Shown: in pieces, positions 16,996-25,049 of the stretch
How the letters are laid out: the number at the start of each line of letters is the position of its first letter
Numbering within the stretch: position 1 is the stretch's first letter
Assembly (NCBI GenBank): GCA_017540645.1
Contig: JAFYAQ010000013.1
Span: 62,001 to 126,000 of the forward strand
Reading direction: 5' to 3'
DNA length: 64,000 bases
Source of the DNA: Oscillospiraceae bacterium
Lineage (GTDB): Bacteria > Bacillota > Clostridia > Oscillospirales > Oscillospiraceae
Notes under the pieces: model-generated
Told to the model about the DNA's origin: nothing
The model's input: the letters and a program-made list of their open reading frames with translations, nothing else
Database searches by the model: none
Program-made: the position numbers and the translations under genes

Positions 16996-17979
16996 TCATA
17001 GAATACGACGGGACAAAGTGCTAGTCAGGACAATGTTTTTTATTGGATGTGTAGGGTGCTCAAGCCGTTCCAAAATCTGTTTTCCGGCCAACTGACCCAA
17101 CTCGATGGACGGCTGGATCATCAAGTCCATTTGGTGGAGATTATAGTCCGACTGACCTTCGATCCCTTGCCCAAGTATCATAACATCGTAGCCATTTTTT
17201 AGCCCACGGTTGGTCAAATACTGCAAGATGTCTCCGGTCATCACGTTGTTGGAGACAACGATTGCACTGCAGCCTTGATCCAGGAGATTACGGACTAAAG
17301 GGACTGCGCTTTTTGCCATTGAGTTTCCGTATTGGATATAGGATGGTTCGACGGTCAACCCATAGTCCGCCATTGCTTTTTGATATGCCGAAAGGCGCTC
17401 TCGGGACGTGGAAAGGCGCATTAATCCGGTTATAAAGCCAATTTTTTTGTTTCCCTGTTCAATCATTCGACAGACTCCGTCATAAATGGCGGAAAAGTCC
17501 TGAAGCATGACGCTGTCACAATTGGCGTTTTCCAATGTGCGGTCAATCAATACAATCGGAAAATCGCTGGGAATGACAGCTTGAATTTCTCGAAAATCGA
17601 CAAGAGTAGATGCCACGATTACACCGTCGACAATGCCGGAAGAGAGAAGATGGATGTTCTCCAATTCACGGCTGCTATCTTCTTTTGTATTGATGATGAT
17701 TAGTTTGAAGCCATATTCCGCTAATACGTCCTCGACGACTTCAATTATAAGCGCCCATACAGGGTTGGCTATATCGGGGACAATAAAGCCAACCAATTTT
17801 TTTTTCCCGGTTTTAAAAATTCTACCAATAGCATCCGGAGAATAACCCAGTTGTTTTATGCTCTCATGAACCCGAGCAGTTGTTTCTGGAGATACAAACC
17901 GTGTTTTATTGATTACGTGTGATACTGTGGCGACCGATACACCCGCATGATTGGCGACATCTCTCATGCTCACCTTCAT
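16996..17979 (-). CDS. LacI/GalR-family transcriptional repressor
   Basis: About 327 residues from the ATG at 17979 (MKVSMRDVANHAGVS). The N-terminal helix-turn-helix and hinge 'VATVSHVINKTRFVSPETTARV' region are typical. The rest is a periplasmic-binding-protein fold ('LVGFIVPDIANPVW' start; 'VIVLIDR', 'IGFITG' strands). It is divergent from the LDH2-TctCBA operon and most probably represses both directions, inducer unknown. Candidate operators are at 18262-18290 and 18468-18487. A longer frame to 18108 exists but the extension has no helix-turn-helix homology. Confidence 0.9.
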   Translation of the reverse strand: MKVSMRDVANHAGVSVATVSHVINKTRFVSPETTARVHESIKQLGYSPDAIGRIFKTGKKKLVGFIVPDIANPVWALIIEVVEDVLAEYGFKLIIINTKEDSSRELENIHLLSSGIVDGVIVASTLVDFREIQAVIPSDFPIVLIDRTLENANCDSVMLQDFSAIYDGVCRMIEQGNKKIGFITGLMRLSTSRERLSAYQKAMADYGLTVEPSYIQYGNSMAKSAVPLVRNLLDQGCSAIVVSNNVMTGDILQYLTNRGLKNGYDVMILGQGIEGQSDYNLHQMDLMIQPSIELGQLAGKQILERLEHPTHPIKNIVLTSTLSRRIL

Positions 17980-18131
17980 TGATTTTTTCCATAACCTTTC
18001 ATGGTAGTTAATCGTTTTCTTTATTTTAAGGGATGAAGAAACAACTGTCAAGTTAATCAAGATGATAAAATGATATTTGGCAACAACGTACAGAATGACG
18101 CCGTGCAAAGTCGCCAGAAATGTGATGTCAT

Positions 18132-18247
18132 GTTGCCATGGATAAAATGAGCCCTACGATTTGGAATTGATGCCCCGTATCTATATGCTGCAGACCCTGT
18201 ACAACCTCTCGGACATGGCAACCGTGGCAGTGGTCATAGACAGTTGA
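18132..18247 (+). pseudogene. Remnant of an IS5/IS1182-type transposase N-terminus, frameshifted
   Basis: After restoring one missing base in the run near 18152, the reading is 'MDKMSPYDLELMPRIYMLQ' continuing 'TLYNLSDMATVAVVIDS', then a stop. This is the N-terminal signature region of IS5/IS1182-like transposases. The remainder of the element is gone. It sits in the intergenic region between the LacI and LDH2 genes, evidence of IS activity during assembly of the island. Confidence 0.7.
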
Positions 18248-18261
18248 GCCTTTTCGGATAT

Positions 18262-18290
18262 CTGTAAACGAAAAAAATCGTTTTCTACAG
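18262..18290. promoter_or_regulatory. Imperfect inverted repeat with AAACGA/TCGTTT arms, possible LacI-family site
   Basis: CTGTAAACGA and TCGTTTTCTACAG form an inverted repeat around seven A. The AAACG half-sites resemble those in the operator near 18470. Placed between the divergent promoters. Confidence 0.4.
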
Positions 18291-18418
18291 ACAAATGACG
18301 ATAATTTGACATCTTTTTGAGATCTTTGGCTTCAGGGAACTGCAAAATCTGCTATTGTACGGCGTTGCCCTATAAATAATACACAAAAACAAGAAAAAAC
18401 TTTATTGAAAGATCACAA

Positions 18419-18448
18419 TTGACAATATGAATTTCTCAGGTGTATCAT
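18419..18448 (+). promoter_or_regulatory. Promoter for the LDH2-tctCBA-rraA-aroE-like operon
   Basis: TTGACA at 18419-18424 and TATCAT at 18443-18448 with 18-bp spacing and an extended TG just before the -10. It is about 70 bp upstream of the first gene and immediately upstream of the palindromic operator. Confidence 0.65.
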
Positions 18449-18467
18449 AAACACAACAGGTAAACGA

Positions 18468-18487
18468 TTACGCAAACGTTTAAATAT
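18468..18487. promoter_or_regulatory. Probable LacI-family operator
   Basis: TTACGCAAACGTTTAAATAT has the CG-centred AAACGTTT palindrome typical of LacI/GalR operators. It lies about 20 bp past the -10 box, where bound repressor would block initiation or clearance. A partial third half-site (TAAACGATT) precedes it. Confidence 0.6.
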
Positions 18488-18520
18488 ACTATGTTATGTA
18501 AAGAGAGGTACTTGTAATTT

Positions 18521-19582
18521 ATGGACATGCATAAGACGGAAATTGTGAATTTAAGCGGCGAGCAACTAAAACAGTGGGGGCGTCAGGCGCTCTCTATATG
18601 CAAAATGCCAGACGAAGAAAAAGAAATCATTTTGGATGTGCTGGTAACTACGAACCTTCGCGGGGTGGACACACACGGAATAAATTTGCTACCCCTTTAC
18701 ATTGAACGGTACAATGCGTTTCCCCCCAGGCCGATCAAGGTGGAGAAGGACTTTGCGGCGGTATGCATGGTAGACGGAGGGGATAACCTTGGTACGGTCG
18801 TTTCACATCGCTGCATGGAGATGGCAATGGAGAAGGCATCCCAGTTTGGTGTTGGTGTCGTAATGGTATATAATTCCGGTCATTTTGGGGCAGCGGGACA
18901 CTATACCTATCAGGCTGCGGAGAAAGGATATATTGGTTACTGCTCGACAACAGCACTGGTGAATATGCCGGCATGGGGAGGCATGGACGAGATTGCCGGG
19001 AAAAATCCCTTCTCGATTTCTTTCCCCGGCGACAAGTTCCCTGTCGTGCTGGACATTGCCTGCTCGGTAGCTGCTCGGCAGAAAGTGTTGACCGCAAGAC
19101 GGGAAGGATGGAAGATTCCCGAAGGATGGGCTCTGGACAAAAACGGAAATCCCACGACTGATCCTAATGAAGCACTTGAGGGTGTTTTTCTGCCTATGGC
19201 TGAGCACAAGGGTATTGGCCTTGCCATGATGATCGAGCTGCTTTGCGGCTGTTTGTGCCAGAGAGGATTTTCCATTGATGTGACGAATACGGATATCCTG
19301 ACGGGACCTCAAAACATCTCTCACATGTTTGCAGCAATTGATCCCAAACGATTCCTGACAAAGGAAGAAATGGATAAACAGTGCGCATATATTTCTGAAA
19401 AGTTTCATAATGGTCGGCGCAGACCAGGAGTAGACAAGCTTTATCTGCCGGGCGAGTTTGAGTGGGATGAGTATCAGAAGAGAACTGTTAACGGGATTCC
19501 TCTGGCCATGTCCCGTGTAAAAGAGCTGGATGCTTTCTCTGAAAAGATCGGTGTTGCAAAAGTAAGAGATATTCCCCGCTGA
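18521..19582 (+). CDS. LDH2-family malate/L-lactate-type dehydrogenase
   Basis: 353 residues with the LDH2 (YlbC/YiaK) fold. 'NLRGVDTHGINLLPLY' (~residue 46) carries the conserved Arg and catalytic His, and 'NSGHFGAAGHYTYQA' (~118) is the family signature. 'GKNPFSISFPG' and 'HKGIGLAMMIELLCG' follow as expected. Family members oxidise 2-hydroxy acids (malate, lactate, sulfolactate, ureidoglycolate, 2,3-diketo-gulonate reduction) with NAD(P). The ATG at 18521 is followed by a second at 18527; GAGAGG lies ~12 bases upstream. First gene of the inducible operon. Confidence 0.88.
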   Translation: MDMHKTEIVNLSGEQLKQWGRQALSICKMPDEEKEIILDVLVTTNLRGVDTHGINLLPLYIERYNAFPPRPIKVEKDFAAVCMVDGGDNLGTVVSHRCMEMAMEKASQFGVGVVMVYNSGHFGAAGHYTYQAAEKGYIGYCSTTALVNMPAWGGMDEIAGKNPFSISFPGDKFPVVLDIACSVAARQKVLTARREGWKIPEGWALDKNGNPTTDPNEALEGVFLPMAEHKGIGLAMMIELLCGCLCQRGFSIDVTNTDILTGPQNISHMFAAIDPKRFLTKEEMDKQCAYISEKFHNGRRRPGVDKLYLPGEFEWDEYQKRTVNGIPLAMSRVKELDAFSEKIGVAKVRDIPR

Positions 19583-19629
19583 AAGAACAATTAGTTTATA
19601 GCAAACCTAAAACAAAAGGAGGAAATATT

Positions 19630-20733
19630 ATGAAAAAGAAGCTTTGCGTATTTCTCGTGCTCGCGATGATGCTCGGCCTGCTTGCTGGTTGTGGGCAGAG
19701 CGGGAATGTAAGTCAGGATCAAGGTGCAGCTCAGCAGGAAAGTGCGGAGAGTGTAAGTCAGGATCAAGGTGTAGCTCCGGAAGAGAGTGCGGAGGATGTA
19801 AGTGCAACTCAGGAAAAGAGTGTGGAATGGCCTACCGCCACTGTTGCGCTGTATCAGCCTACCGCTGGTGGCGGTACCATTGATGCTTCTATCCGTGTAA
19901 TGGGCACCTATATTCAGGATAAGACTGGGAAGCCTTTTTCCTATGTCTGCACGACGGCAGGAAATGGTGCTGTGGCCTTTGAAAGCGTTCGAAATGCCGC
20001 ACCCGATGGCAACACCATCTTAGTGTCTCACCTGGTGTTTTATGTAAAGTACCTGTTTGGCATGTATGACAAGAATCCTGTGGAGGACTTCAATGTCGTG
20101 TGCGCCATGCCTGCTGCCAATCCCTATGCAATCCTAGTTCGCTCCGATTCTCCCTATCAGACTGCAGATGATCTGGCCAAGGCAATCCGTGAAAATCCCA
20201 ACACGGTGACTTGCGGTCTGGAGCTGGGCGGCACCTCTCACATGATGGCCGGCATGTTCGCAATGGACGCGGGCGGTGCGTTTAAGTTTGTGGAGGCCGG
20301 CGGCACTAACACTAAGCTGCCTGCTCTTCAGGCCGGCAACATTGACGTTACGTTCTGCTCCATTACTGACTCCAGACAGTATGTGGAAAGCGGCGAGCTC
20401 CGGTCACTGGGTGCACTGACCGAGGATGGTAAACCCGATCCCATGTATCCCGACTGGCCTACTCTGGTGGAGATGGGATATCCCAACTGCAAGTGGGGCG
20501 TTCCTCTGATTGTGTATGCCCCCAAGGACACTCCTGAAGAGATCTGCCAGGCTATCTTTGACCAGTTCAAAGAGGCTTGCAATAATCCCGAAAGCAGTGC
20601 TATGTTTGATGAGATGAATCAGCCCACCTACTGCTTGGAGAGCATAGAGGCCTCTCGCGCCTATGCTCAGGAGAAGCTGGATACCCTTACTCAGGTGGCC
20701 GATGCCATTGGCATGCTTAATATTATCAAATAA
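19630..20733 (+). CDS. tctC: TctC/Bug-family substrate-binding lipoprotein of a tripartite tricarboxylate transporter
   Basis: 367 residues. A lipoprotein signal peptide ends in 'LLAGC' (Cys ~21). Residues ~24-72 are a linker made of a 15-residue repeat ('VSQDQG.A..ESAE', two copies plus a partial). The Bug-type binding domain follows, with 'TAGGGTIDASIRVMG' at the ligand loop. The protein captures a carboxylate outside the membrane and delivers it to TctAB. Bug proteins bind citrate, other di/tricarboxylates, aromatic acids or amino acids, so substrate remains open. GGAGG ribosome site. Confidence 0.88.
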   Translation: MKKKLCVFLVLAMMLGLLAGCGQSGNVSQDQGAAQQESAESVSQDQGVAPEESAEDVSATQEKSVEWPTATVALYQPTAGGGTIDASIRVMGTYIQDKTGKPFSYVCTTAGNGAVAFESVRNAAPDGNTILVSHLVFYVKYLFGMYDKNPVEDFNVVCAMPAANPYAILVRSDSPYQTADDLAKAIRENPNTVTCGLELGGTSHMMAGMFAMDAGGAFKFVEAGGTNTKLPALQAGNIDVTFCSITDSRQYVESGELRSLGALTEDGKPDPMYPDWPTLVEMGYPNCKWGVPLIVYAPKDTPEEICQAIFDQFKEACNNPESSAMFDEMNQPTYCLESIEASRAYAQEKLDTLTQVADAIGMLNIIK

Positions 20734-20751
20734 TCTGTTATAAAGTGGAAT

Positions 20752-20795
20752 GTGCGGATGGCAGAGGGATTATTATGAACTCTGTCCATCCGCAC
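20752..20795 (+). terminator. Intercistronic hairpin between tctC and tctB
   Basis: GTGCGGATGG and CCATCCGCAC form a 10-bp perfect stem extended by an AGAG/CTCT portion. No long T run follows, so it is more likely an mRNA-stabilising or partial terminator, giving more binding protein than permease. Confidence 0.6.
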
Positions 20796-20827
20796 CTTTG
20801 ATTTCATCCTAAAAAGGAGGATATGGC

Positions 20828-21292
20828 TTGAAGAAGCGGTTTAAGCGAGACCAGCTGTTTGGGCTGTGTATCATCCTGCTGGGCGTTTTTTGCTTGGCAG
20901 TTCTCCCCACGATTAAGCCTGTAATTGCCGTAGACCCGAATGACGCGGGCCCCAAGTTTTTTCCAAAGTTAATTGCCATTGGTTTGATTATTTGCGGCGC
21001 ATGTATGATCATAATGCCAGACGAGGATGGCGTGCCTTACTTGAATAAAGAACAGTGGATCAACATTGCAAAATACTTTGGCCTTTTAATCCTGTATATT
21101 GGCGGCCTGTATTTTGTTGGTTTTTTGATCTCTACGCCGATTTGTTTGTTCTTAATGATCAATATGCTTGCGGAGGTGCCGGTTAAGAAAGTGATAGCGG
21201 GTCTGTACTCCATCGTATTGACACTGTTTATTTACCTGGCATTCACTAAGATATTGGTCATTATCCTGCCGAGAGGGCTTCTGTTTACCTAA
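20828..21292 (+). CDS. tctB: TctB-family small membrane subunit of the tripartite tricarboxylate transporter
   Basis: 154 residues from a TTG start with GGAGG seven bases upstream. Four hydrophobic helices (~12-30, 55-70, 85-110, 115-145) with the usual 'DAGPKFFP' segment after helix 1 (~residue 40), which is characteristic of TctB. It pairs with the large TctA subunit encoded 14 bp downstream. Confidence 0.85.
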   Translation: MKKRFKRDQLFGLCIILLGVFCLAVLPTIKPVIAVDPNDAGPKFFPKLIAIGLIICGACMIIMPDEDGVPYLNKEQWINIAKYFGLLILYIGGLYFVGFLISTPICLFLMINMLAEVPVKKVIAGLYSIVLTLFIYLAFTKILVIILPRGLLFT

Positions 21293-21306
21293 GGAGGGAA
21301 TGCTCA

Positions 21307-22827
21307 GTGGAATACATCATTCAATCATTTCAAACGTTGATTACACCTACCTGTATCGGGCTGATGTTGTTCGGTACAGCAATGGGCGTTATTTTTGGTG
21401 CAATTCCTGGTCTGAATGCCACAATCGGAATGACCCTGATGCTCCCGTTTACGTTTAAGATGGAACCGGAGATGGGAATTGCAGTGCTGATGGGGATTTA
21501 TATCGGTGGTGTCTCCGGCGGCTTTATTTCTGCGACATTGGTAGGTATCCCCGGTACCAATGCCTCAATCGCTACATGCTACGATGCATATCCCATGAGT
21601 CAACGTGGCGACACGGTCAGAGCTTTGGGCACTGGCGCTGTAGCCTCCTTTATAGGTACCTTCATAAGCGCATTTTTTGCCATGTTCCTTGTGCGGTATT
21701 TGTCCAAAGTGGCCGTTATGCTAGGCCCGTGGGAGTATTTTTCACTCTGTTTTTGCGCAATTGGGTTGATTATCGCCCTGTCCGAAGAAAACATATTCAA
21801 AGGAATGGCGTCTGCATTGATTGGTATGTTCGTGGCTACGATTGGGGCTTCGCCCATTGATGCATCATTTCGTTTCACATTTGGCTCTATCAACCTGATC
21901 AGTGGTGTGGATTTGATTGCCATGATGCTGGGTATCTTTGCAATTAAACTGATTGCGGTTAATTTTGCGAGAGGAACCCAGAAAATGCCCGAAATCAAAA
22001 AAGTTCGGATGAAAGGATTTGGGATCACAAAGGAAGATCTTAAGGGGAATTGGTTCAATATTCTGCGCTCATTCTTCTTAGGGATGTGGATCGGCTTTTT
22101 GCCTGGACTGGGGGGAGGTATATCCAATATGGTCGCATATGGCCAGGCGAAGCGTGCCTCCAAGCACCCTGAAGAATTTGGAAAGGGCTGTGTTGACGGT
22201 GTGTGGGCATCTGAGGTGTCAAACAATTCCACGATTGGTGGCGCATTGATTCCTATGCTCTCTCTCGGCGTTCCTGGAGACAACCTATCTGCACTGCTGA
22301 TGAGCGGGCTGATGGTGCATGGAATTGCCTGCGGTCCTCTGTTGATCTATGACCGGCCTGCACTGGTATACACTGTATTCCTGGGTGCAATTTTTGCCAG
22401 TATTTACACCCTGTTAATGCAGTATTATGGAATGAGAGTTTTCCCCAACCTCTTAAGAACCCCGTACCATTATCTGTATTCCTCGATCATCTTTATCTGC
22501 TTTATGGGCGCATTTAGTTCCAACTATACATTGTTTAATTGTGGACTTGTTCTAGTGTTTGGTATCATTTCGGTGCTACTCACTTATGGTGGATTCCCTA
22601 TCGCGCCCCTTATTCTCGGTTTTATAGTCAGTCCGCTATTGGAGAAAAATCTCCGAATGGGCTTGACATACACAGATAAAGGTTTTTTGCCGTTTATCAC
22701 ACGTCCGATTTCTGGTGCATTTCTTCTGGTTGCGGTAGTGAGTTTGGCTTTGGCTTTGCGCGATCGAAGAAAAGCACAAAGGAAAGCTCGGGAGACAAAG
22801 GATGCGGAAGAAATGGGGGATCAGTAA
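21307..22827 (+). CDS. tctA: TctA-family large permease subunit
   Basis: 506 residues from a GTG with AAGGAGGG upstream. About twelve membrane segments. The two conserved family motifs are present: 'GAIPGLNATIGMTLMLPFTF' (~residue 30) and 'VGIPGTNASIATCYDAYP' (~80). The second half repeats the theme with 'GFLPGLGGGISNMVAYG' (~265). It forms the channel for proton- or sodium-driven carboxylate uptake. Confidence 0.93.
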   Translation: MEYIIQSFQTLITPTCIGLMLFGTAMGVIFGAIPGLNATIGMTLMLPFTFKMEPEMGIAVLMGIYIGGVSGGFISATLVGIPGTNASIATCYDAYPMSQRGDTVRALGTGAVASFIGTFISAFFAMFLVRYLSKVAVMLGPWEYFSLCFCAIGLIIALSEENIFKGMASALIGMFVATIGASPIDASFRFTFGSINLISGVDLIAMMLGIFAIKLIAVNFARGTQKMPEIKKVRMKGFGITKEDLKGNWFNILRSFFLGMWIGFLPGLGGGISNMVAYGQAKRASKHPEEFGKGCVDGVWASEVSNNSTIGGALIPMLSLGVPGDNLSALLMSGLMVHGIACGPLLIYDRPALVYTVFLGAIFASIYTLLMQYYGMRVFPNLLRTPYHYLYSSIIFICFMGAFSSNYTLFNCGLVLVFGIISVLLTYGGFPIAPLILGFIVSPLLEKNLRMGLTYTDKGFLPFITRPISGAFLLVAVVSLALALRDRRKAQRKARETKDAEEMGDQ

Positions 22828-22828
22828 G

Positions 22829-23482
22829 ATGAATCTATTAGAAAAAATTGCATTCTTAAAAGAAGCAGGAACTGGGCCTGTCACAGATGCGTTAACGGCT
22901 CTTGGAATTGGCGAATGGATGGCCAACGTGCATCCCGCCAATGTTTCAGAGAGAATGGCTGGTCAGGCGTTTCCAATCCAGTATGAGTATGTGGAGGCAG
23001 GACAAGATTGTTTTCCCAATATGTGGAAAGTGATTGGCGTCTGCCAGAAGGGTCGCATTATCGTAGCATCGGCACGAGATCCGATGGCGGTGACTGGCAG
23101 TCATGTTATTCTTGGCACAAAAATGTATGGAGCAACGGGATTCTTGGTAGATAGCGCCGTTCGCGATTATGAAGAATCCGAACAGATGGATTATCCGGTT
23201 TTTTGTCGGGGAGGCGAGGCCAAGCACGCGCCGAAAAACCACAAGGTCACGGCCGTTAATGTGCCTATTGTTTGTGCGGGGGCAAAGGTAAACCCTGGTG
23301 ATTTTATTGTTGGAGATCGGGATGGCGTGGTAGTAATTCCGGAACAAGAGATTGACCGTGTGATCTATCAGATGGAATTGGTGCTGGATGTAGAGCAGCG
23401 AGAACTGAATGCGATCAAGACTGGGCGCTCTCTGGAAGAAATCATGTCCATTGGAGCAGAAAAGTCACATATTAGACTGTAG
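22829..23482 (+). CDS. RraA-like aldolase/decarboxylase (HMG/CHA aldolase-type)
   Basis: 217 residues from the ATG one base after the tctA stop, with GGGGGA upstream. The RraA fold is shown by 'GTKMYGATGFLVDSAVRD' (~residue 95-112; the Arg-Asp pair binds metal and substrate carboxylate) and the C-terminal 'VNPGDFIVGDRDGVVVIPE'. Catabolic members cleave 4-hydroxy-4-methyl-2-oxoglutarate or 4-carboxy-4-hydroxy-2-oxoadipate to pyruvate plus pyruvate/oxaloacetate. Others act on RNase E or have unknown substrates. Context favours a catabolic aldolase releasing pyruvate. Confidence 0.8.
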   Translation: MNLLEKIAFLKEAGTGPVTDALTALGIGEWMANVHPANVSERMAGQAFPIQYEYVEAGQDCFPNMWKVIGVCQKGRIIVASARDPMAVTGSHVILGTKMYGATGFLVDSAVRDYEESEQMDYPVFCRGGEAKHAPKNHKVTAVNVPIVCAGAKVNPGDFIVGDRDGVVVIPEQEIDRVIYQMELVLDVEQRELNAIKTGRSLEEIMSIGAEKSHIRL

Positions 23483-23497
23483 AAAGAAGAAAGTCAA

Positions 23498-24358
23498 ATG
23501 GGAAAATGTTATCGGTCTGAATTGGTTGGAGCATTTGGCTGTCCTATTGATGAAAACCCAACCGGAGTTATGGAAGAAGCCGCATTTCGTGAAAAAGGGC
23601 TTGATTATCGCTATCTTACTGTTAAAGTCCAAAAAGAAGACCTTGAAGCTGCTATGAACGGTGTTCGGGCATTCCAGATGAAGGGGATCAATTTAACAAT
23701 CCCCCACAAAGTGGAAGTGCTTAAATACTTGGACGAACTCTCAGAAGCGGCAGAGATTATCGGTGCAGTTAATTTGGTAGTAAACCGCGATGGCAAGCTC
23801 TGGGGCGATAATACGGACGGGAAAGGGTTCTTGACTGCGCTGAGAGAAGCGGGAGAAGATCCAAAAGGCAAAAACATTACTATTTTAGGTGCTGGCGGTG
23901 CTGCTCGTGCAATTAGTGTGGAGTGTGCTTTGGCTGGAGCGAAAACAATTACTATATGCAACGTTAAACGAGACCAGGGAATAATCCTGTGCGATTTGCT
24001 GAACAAGCGCACTCCGACAAAAGCGAACTATGTTATATGGGATGGACCAATAACGATTCCACACCACACGGATATTTTAGTTAATGCAACTTCGGTTGGT
24101 TTATATCCTCATGTGGATCAACGGCCAGATATCAATTACGATAGCATCAAAGCCAATATGGTAGTATGTGATGTGATTTTTAATGATCCCAATACATTGT
24201 TTTTGCAGGAGGCGGAAAAACGAGGGGCAAAAACAGTAAACGGATTAGGAATGCTGGTCAATCAGGGAGCTTTAAACTTTCAACTTTGGACAGGAGTGGA
24301 AGCGCCTAAGGAAATCATGGTGCAAACGTTGAAGCATGAATTCTGTCTGGATGATTAA
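23498..24358 (+). CDS. AroE-like (shikimate/quinate dehydrogenase family) NAD(P) dehydrogenase
   Basis: 286 residues. The catalytic Lys is present in 'NLTIPHKVEV' (~residue 71), the Asp in 'GDNTDGKGF' (~107) and the Rossmann loop in 'ILGAGGAAR' (~131). The substrate-binding serines of true shikimate dehydrogenases (normally H-S-x-S-P near residue 15) are missing: the sequence reads 'GCPIDENPTGVMEEAAF'. It is therefore unlikely to be the housekeeping enzyme of chorismate synthesis and probably oxidises a related hydroxy acid in the island's pathway. Last gene of the operon. Confidence 0.82.
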   Translation: MGKCYRSELVGAFGCPIDENPTGVMEEAAFREKGLDYRYLTVKVQKEDLEAAMNGVRAFQMKGINLTIPHKVEVLKYLDELSEAAEIIGAVNLVVNRDGKLWGDNTDGKGFLTALREAGEDPKGKNITILGAGGAARAISVECALAGAKTITICNVKRDQGIILCDLLNKRTPTKANYVIWDGPITIPHHTDILVNATSVGLYPHVDQRPDINYDSIKANMVVCDVIFNDPNTLFLQEAEKRGAKTVNGLGMLVNQGALNFQLWTGVEAPKEIMVQTLKHEFCLDD

Positions 24359-24439
24359 AAAGGTTTTTAATCCTATGCGCAACCGCGTCAATCTGGATCG
24401 GAATCCGCGTTTCCGCCGGGAGGGCCTCGGCCCGGATGG

Positions 24440-24637
24440 AGGCGTCGATGAGAGGCGAACGTGAGTACGCAAAGCTTTGAGCGCACCATGCATAATGAAG
24501 CTACCGGAATTGTCGGTTTGACGTTTGACCGGCTCTGAAGGGAAAGGGGGAGCGATCCCCGAAACAAGCGTCTGCGCCCGGAGAAGTTCCCCTTGAAGCG
24601 TTTTCGGACGGGAGTTCAACTCTCCCCGCCTCCACCA
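24440..24637 (+). pseudogene. ssrA (tmRNA) 3' fragment-like sequence
   Basis: Positions 24601-24637 (TTTTCGGACGGGAGTTCAAC... to ...CCTCCACCA) form a tRNA-like T arm and acceptor end with encoded CCA, and the preceding 'CGGAGAAG...TTGAAGCG' resembles the usual run-up to the tmRNA 3' end. No tag reading frame ending in ...LAA or ALAA and no 5' GGGGGCG...TTCGAC segment was found upstream, so it looks like a 3' piece only. The left limit is approximate. ssrA 3' ends are frequent integrase targets. Confidence 0.5.
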
Positions 24638-24644
24638 ACAAAAA

Positions 24645-24960
24645 GGGGCTGTAGCAAAATGAAAATTTTGCGCAGCCCCATTTTCATATCCGTAGGAAAG
24701 AAAAAGCGCAGTTTTTGACCCCCCTGTGGTGGAAAACTGCGCAAAAACATCCGGAGCACGCCTTTATTCGCCTGCTCTGAGTGGTCAAATATTCGTTTTT
24801 GTTGAAAATTAAGCGGATTCTATTTTGAACAGCTGCGTTCCAGTACGTTTTTTCTGCATCTTGGAGTGCAGCTTGTTCACATTGTAGGCCATTGCTAAAA
24901 CCGCTTTTCAGGGAGGAGACATGCCGCCCTTCAATCCACGAAAAACGCACTTTTTGCTCT
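24645..24960 (-). mobile_element. Degraded insertion sequence (IS1182/IS5-like) end with transposase C-terminal remnant
   Basis: A GGGGCTG...CAGCCCC hairpin (24645-24679) next to AT-rich sequence resembles IS termini. On the minus strand, 24809-24901 reads 'MAYNVNKLHSKMQKKRTG' followed by TQLFKIESA and a stop, matching the C-terminus of such transposases; the frame upstream is broken by a TGA. No intact transposase remains. The rest of 24360-25049 holds no gene. Confidence 0.65.
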
Positions 24961-24966
24961 CCCTCA

Positions 24967-24987
24967 TTTAGCCCATTTGTTAACTAT
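24967..24987 (+). repeat. Copy 2 of the TTAGCCC-TTAACTA motif near the right island end
   Basis: TTTAGCCCATTTGTTAACTA. Same orientation as the copies at 15102 and 25006. Confidence 0.5.
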
Positions 24988-25005
24988 AAAGGCCCGAAAA
25001 ACGGC

Positions 25006-25027
25006 GGTTAGCCCCTCGTTAACTATA
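25006..25027 (+). repeat. Copy 3 of the TTAGCCC-TTAACTA motif
   Basis: GGTTAGCCCCTCGTTAACTA, 39-40 bp after copy 2. It lies about 25 bp left of the right att-like repeat. Confidence 0.5.
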
Positions 25028-25049
25028 AAAAATCGGTCGAAAACCATGG

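Noticed and set aside
17980..18108. Longer start for the LacI regulator
   Set aside because: The extra 43 residues lack LacI similarity and have no ribosome site; ATG at 17979 fits the family start.
24440..24637. Intact tmRNA gene
   Set aside because: The 3' tRNA-like end is convincing, but no tag reading frame or 5' half was found within the available upstream sequence.
24645..24679. Simple transcription terminator for the AroE-like operon
   Set aside because: The hairpin could terminate, but its sequence and the transposase remnant beside it fit an IS end better, and it lies ~290 bp past the stop.
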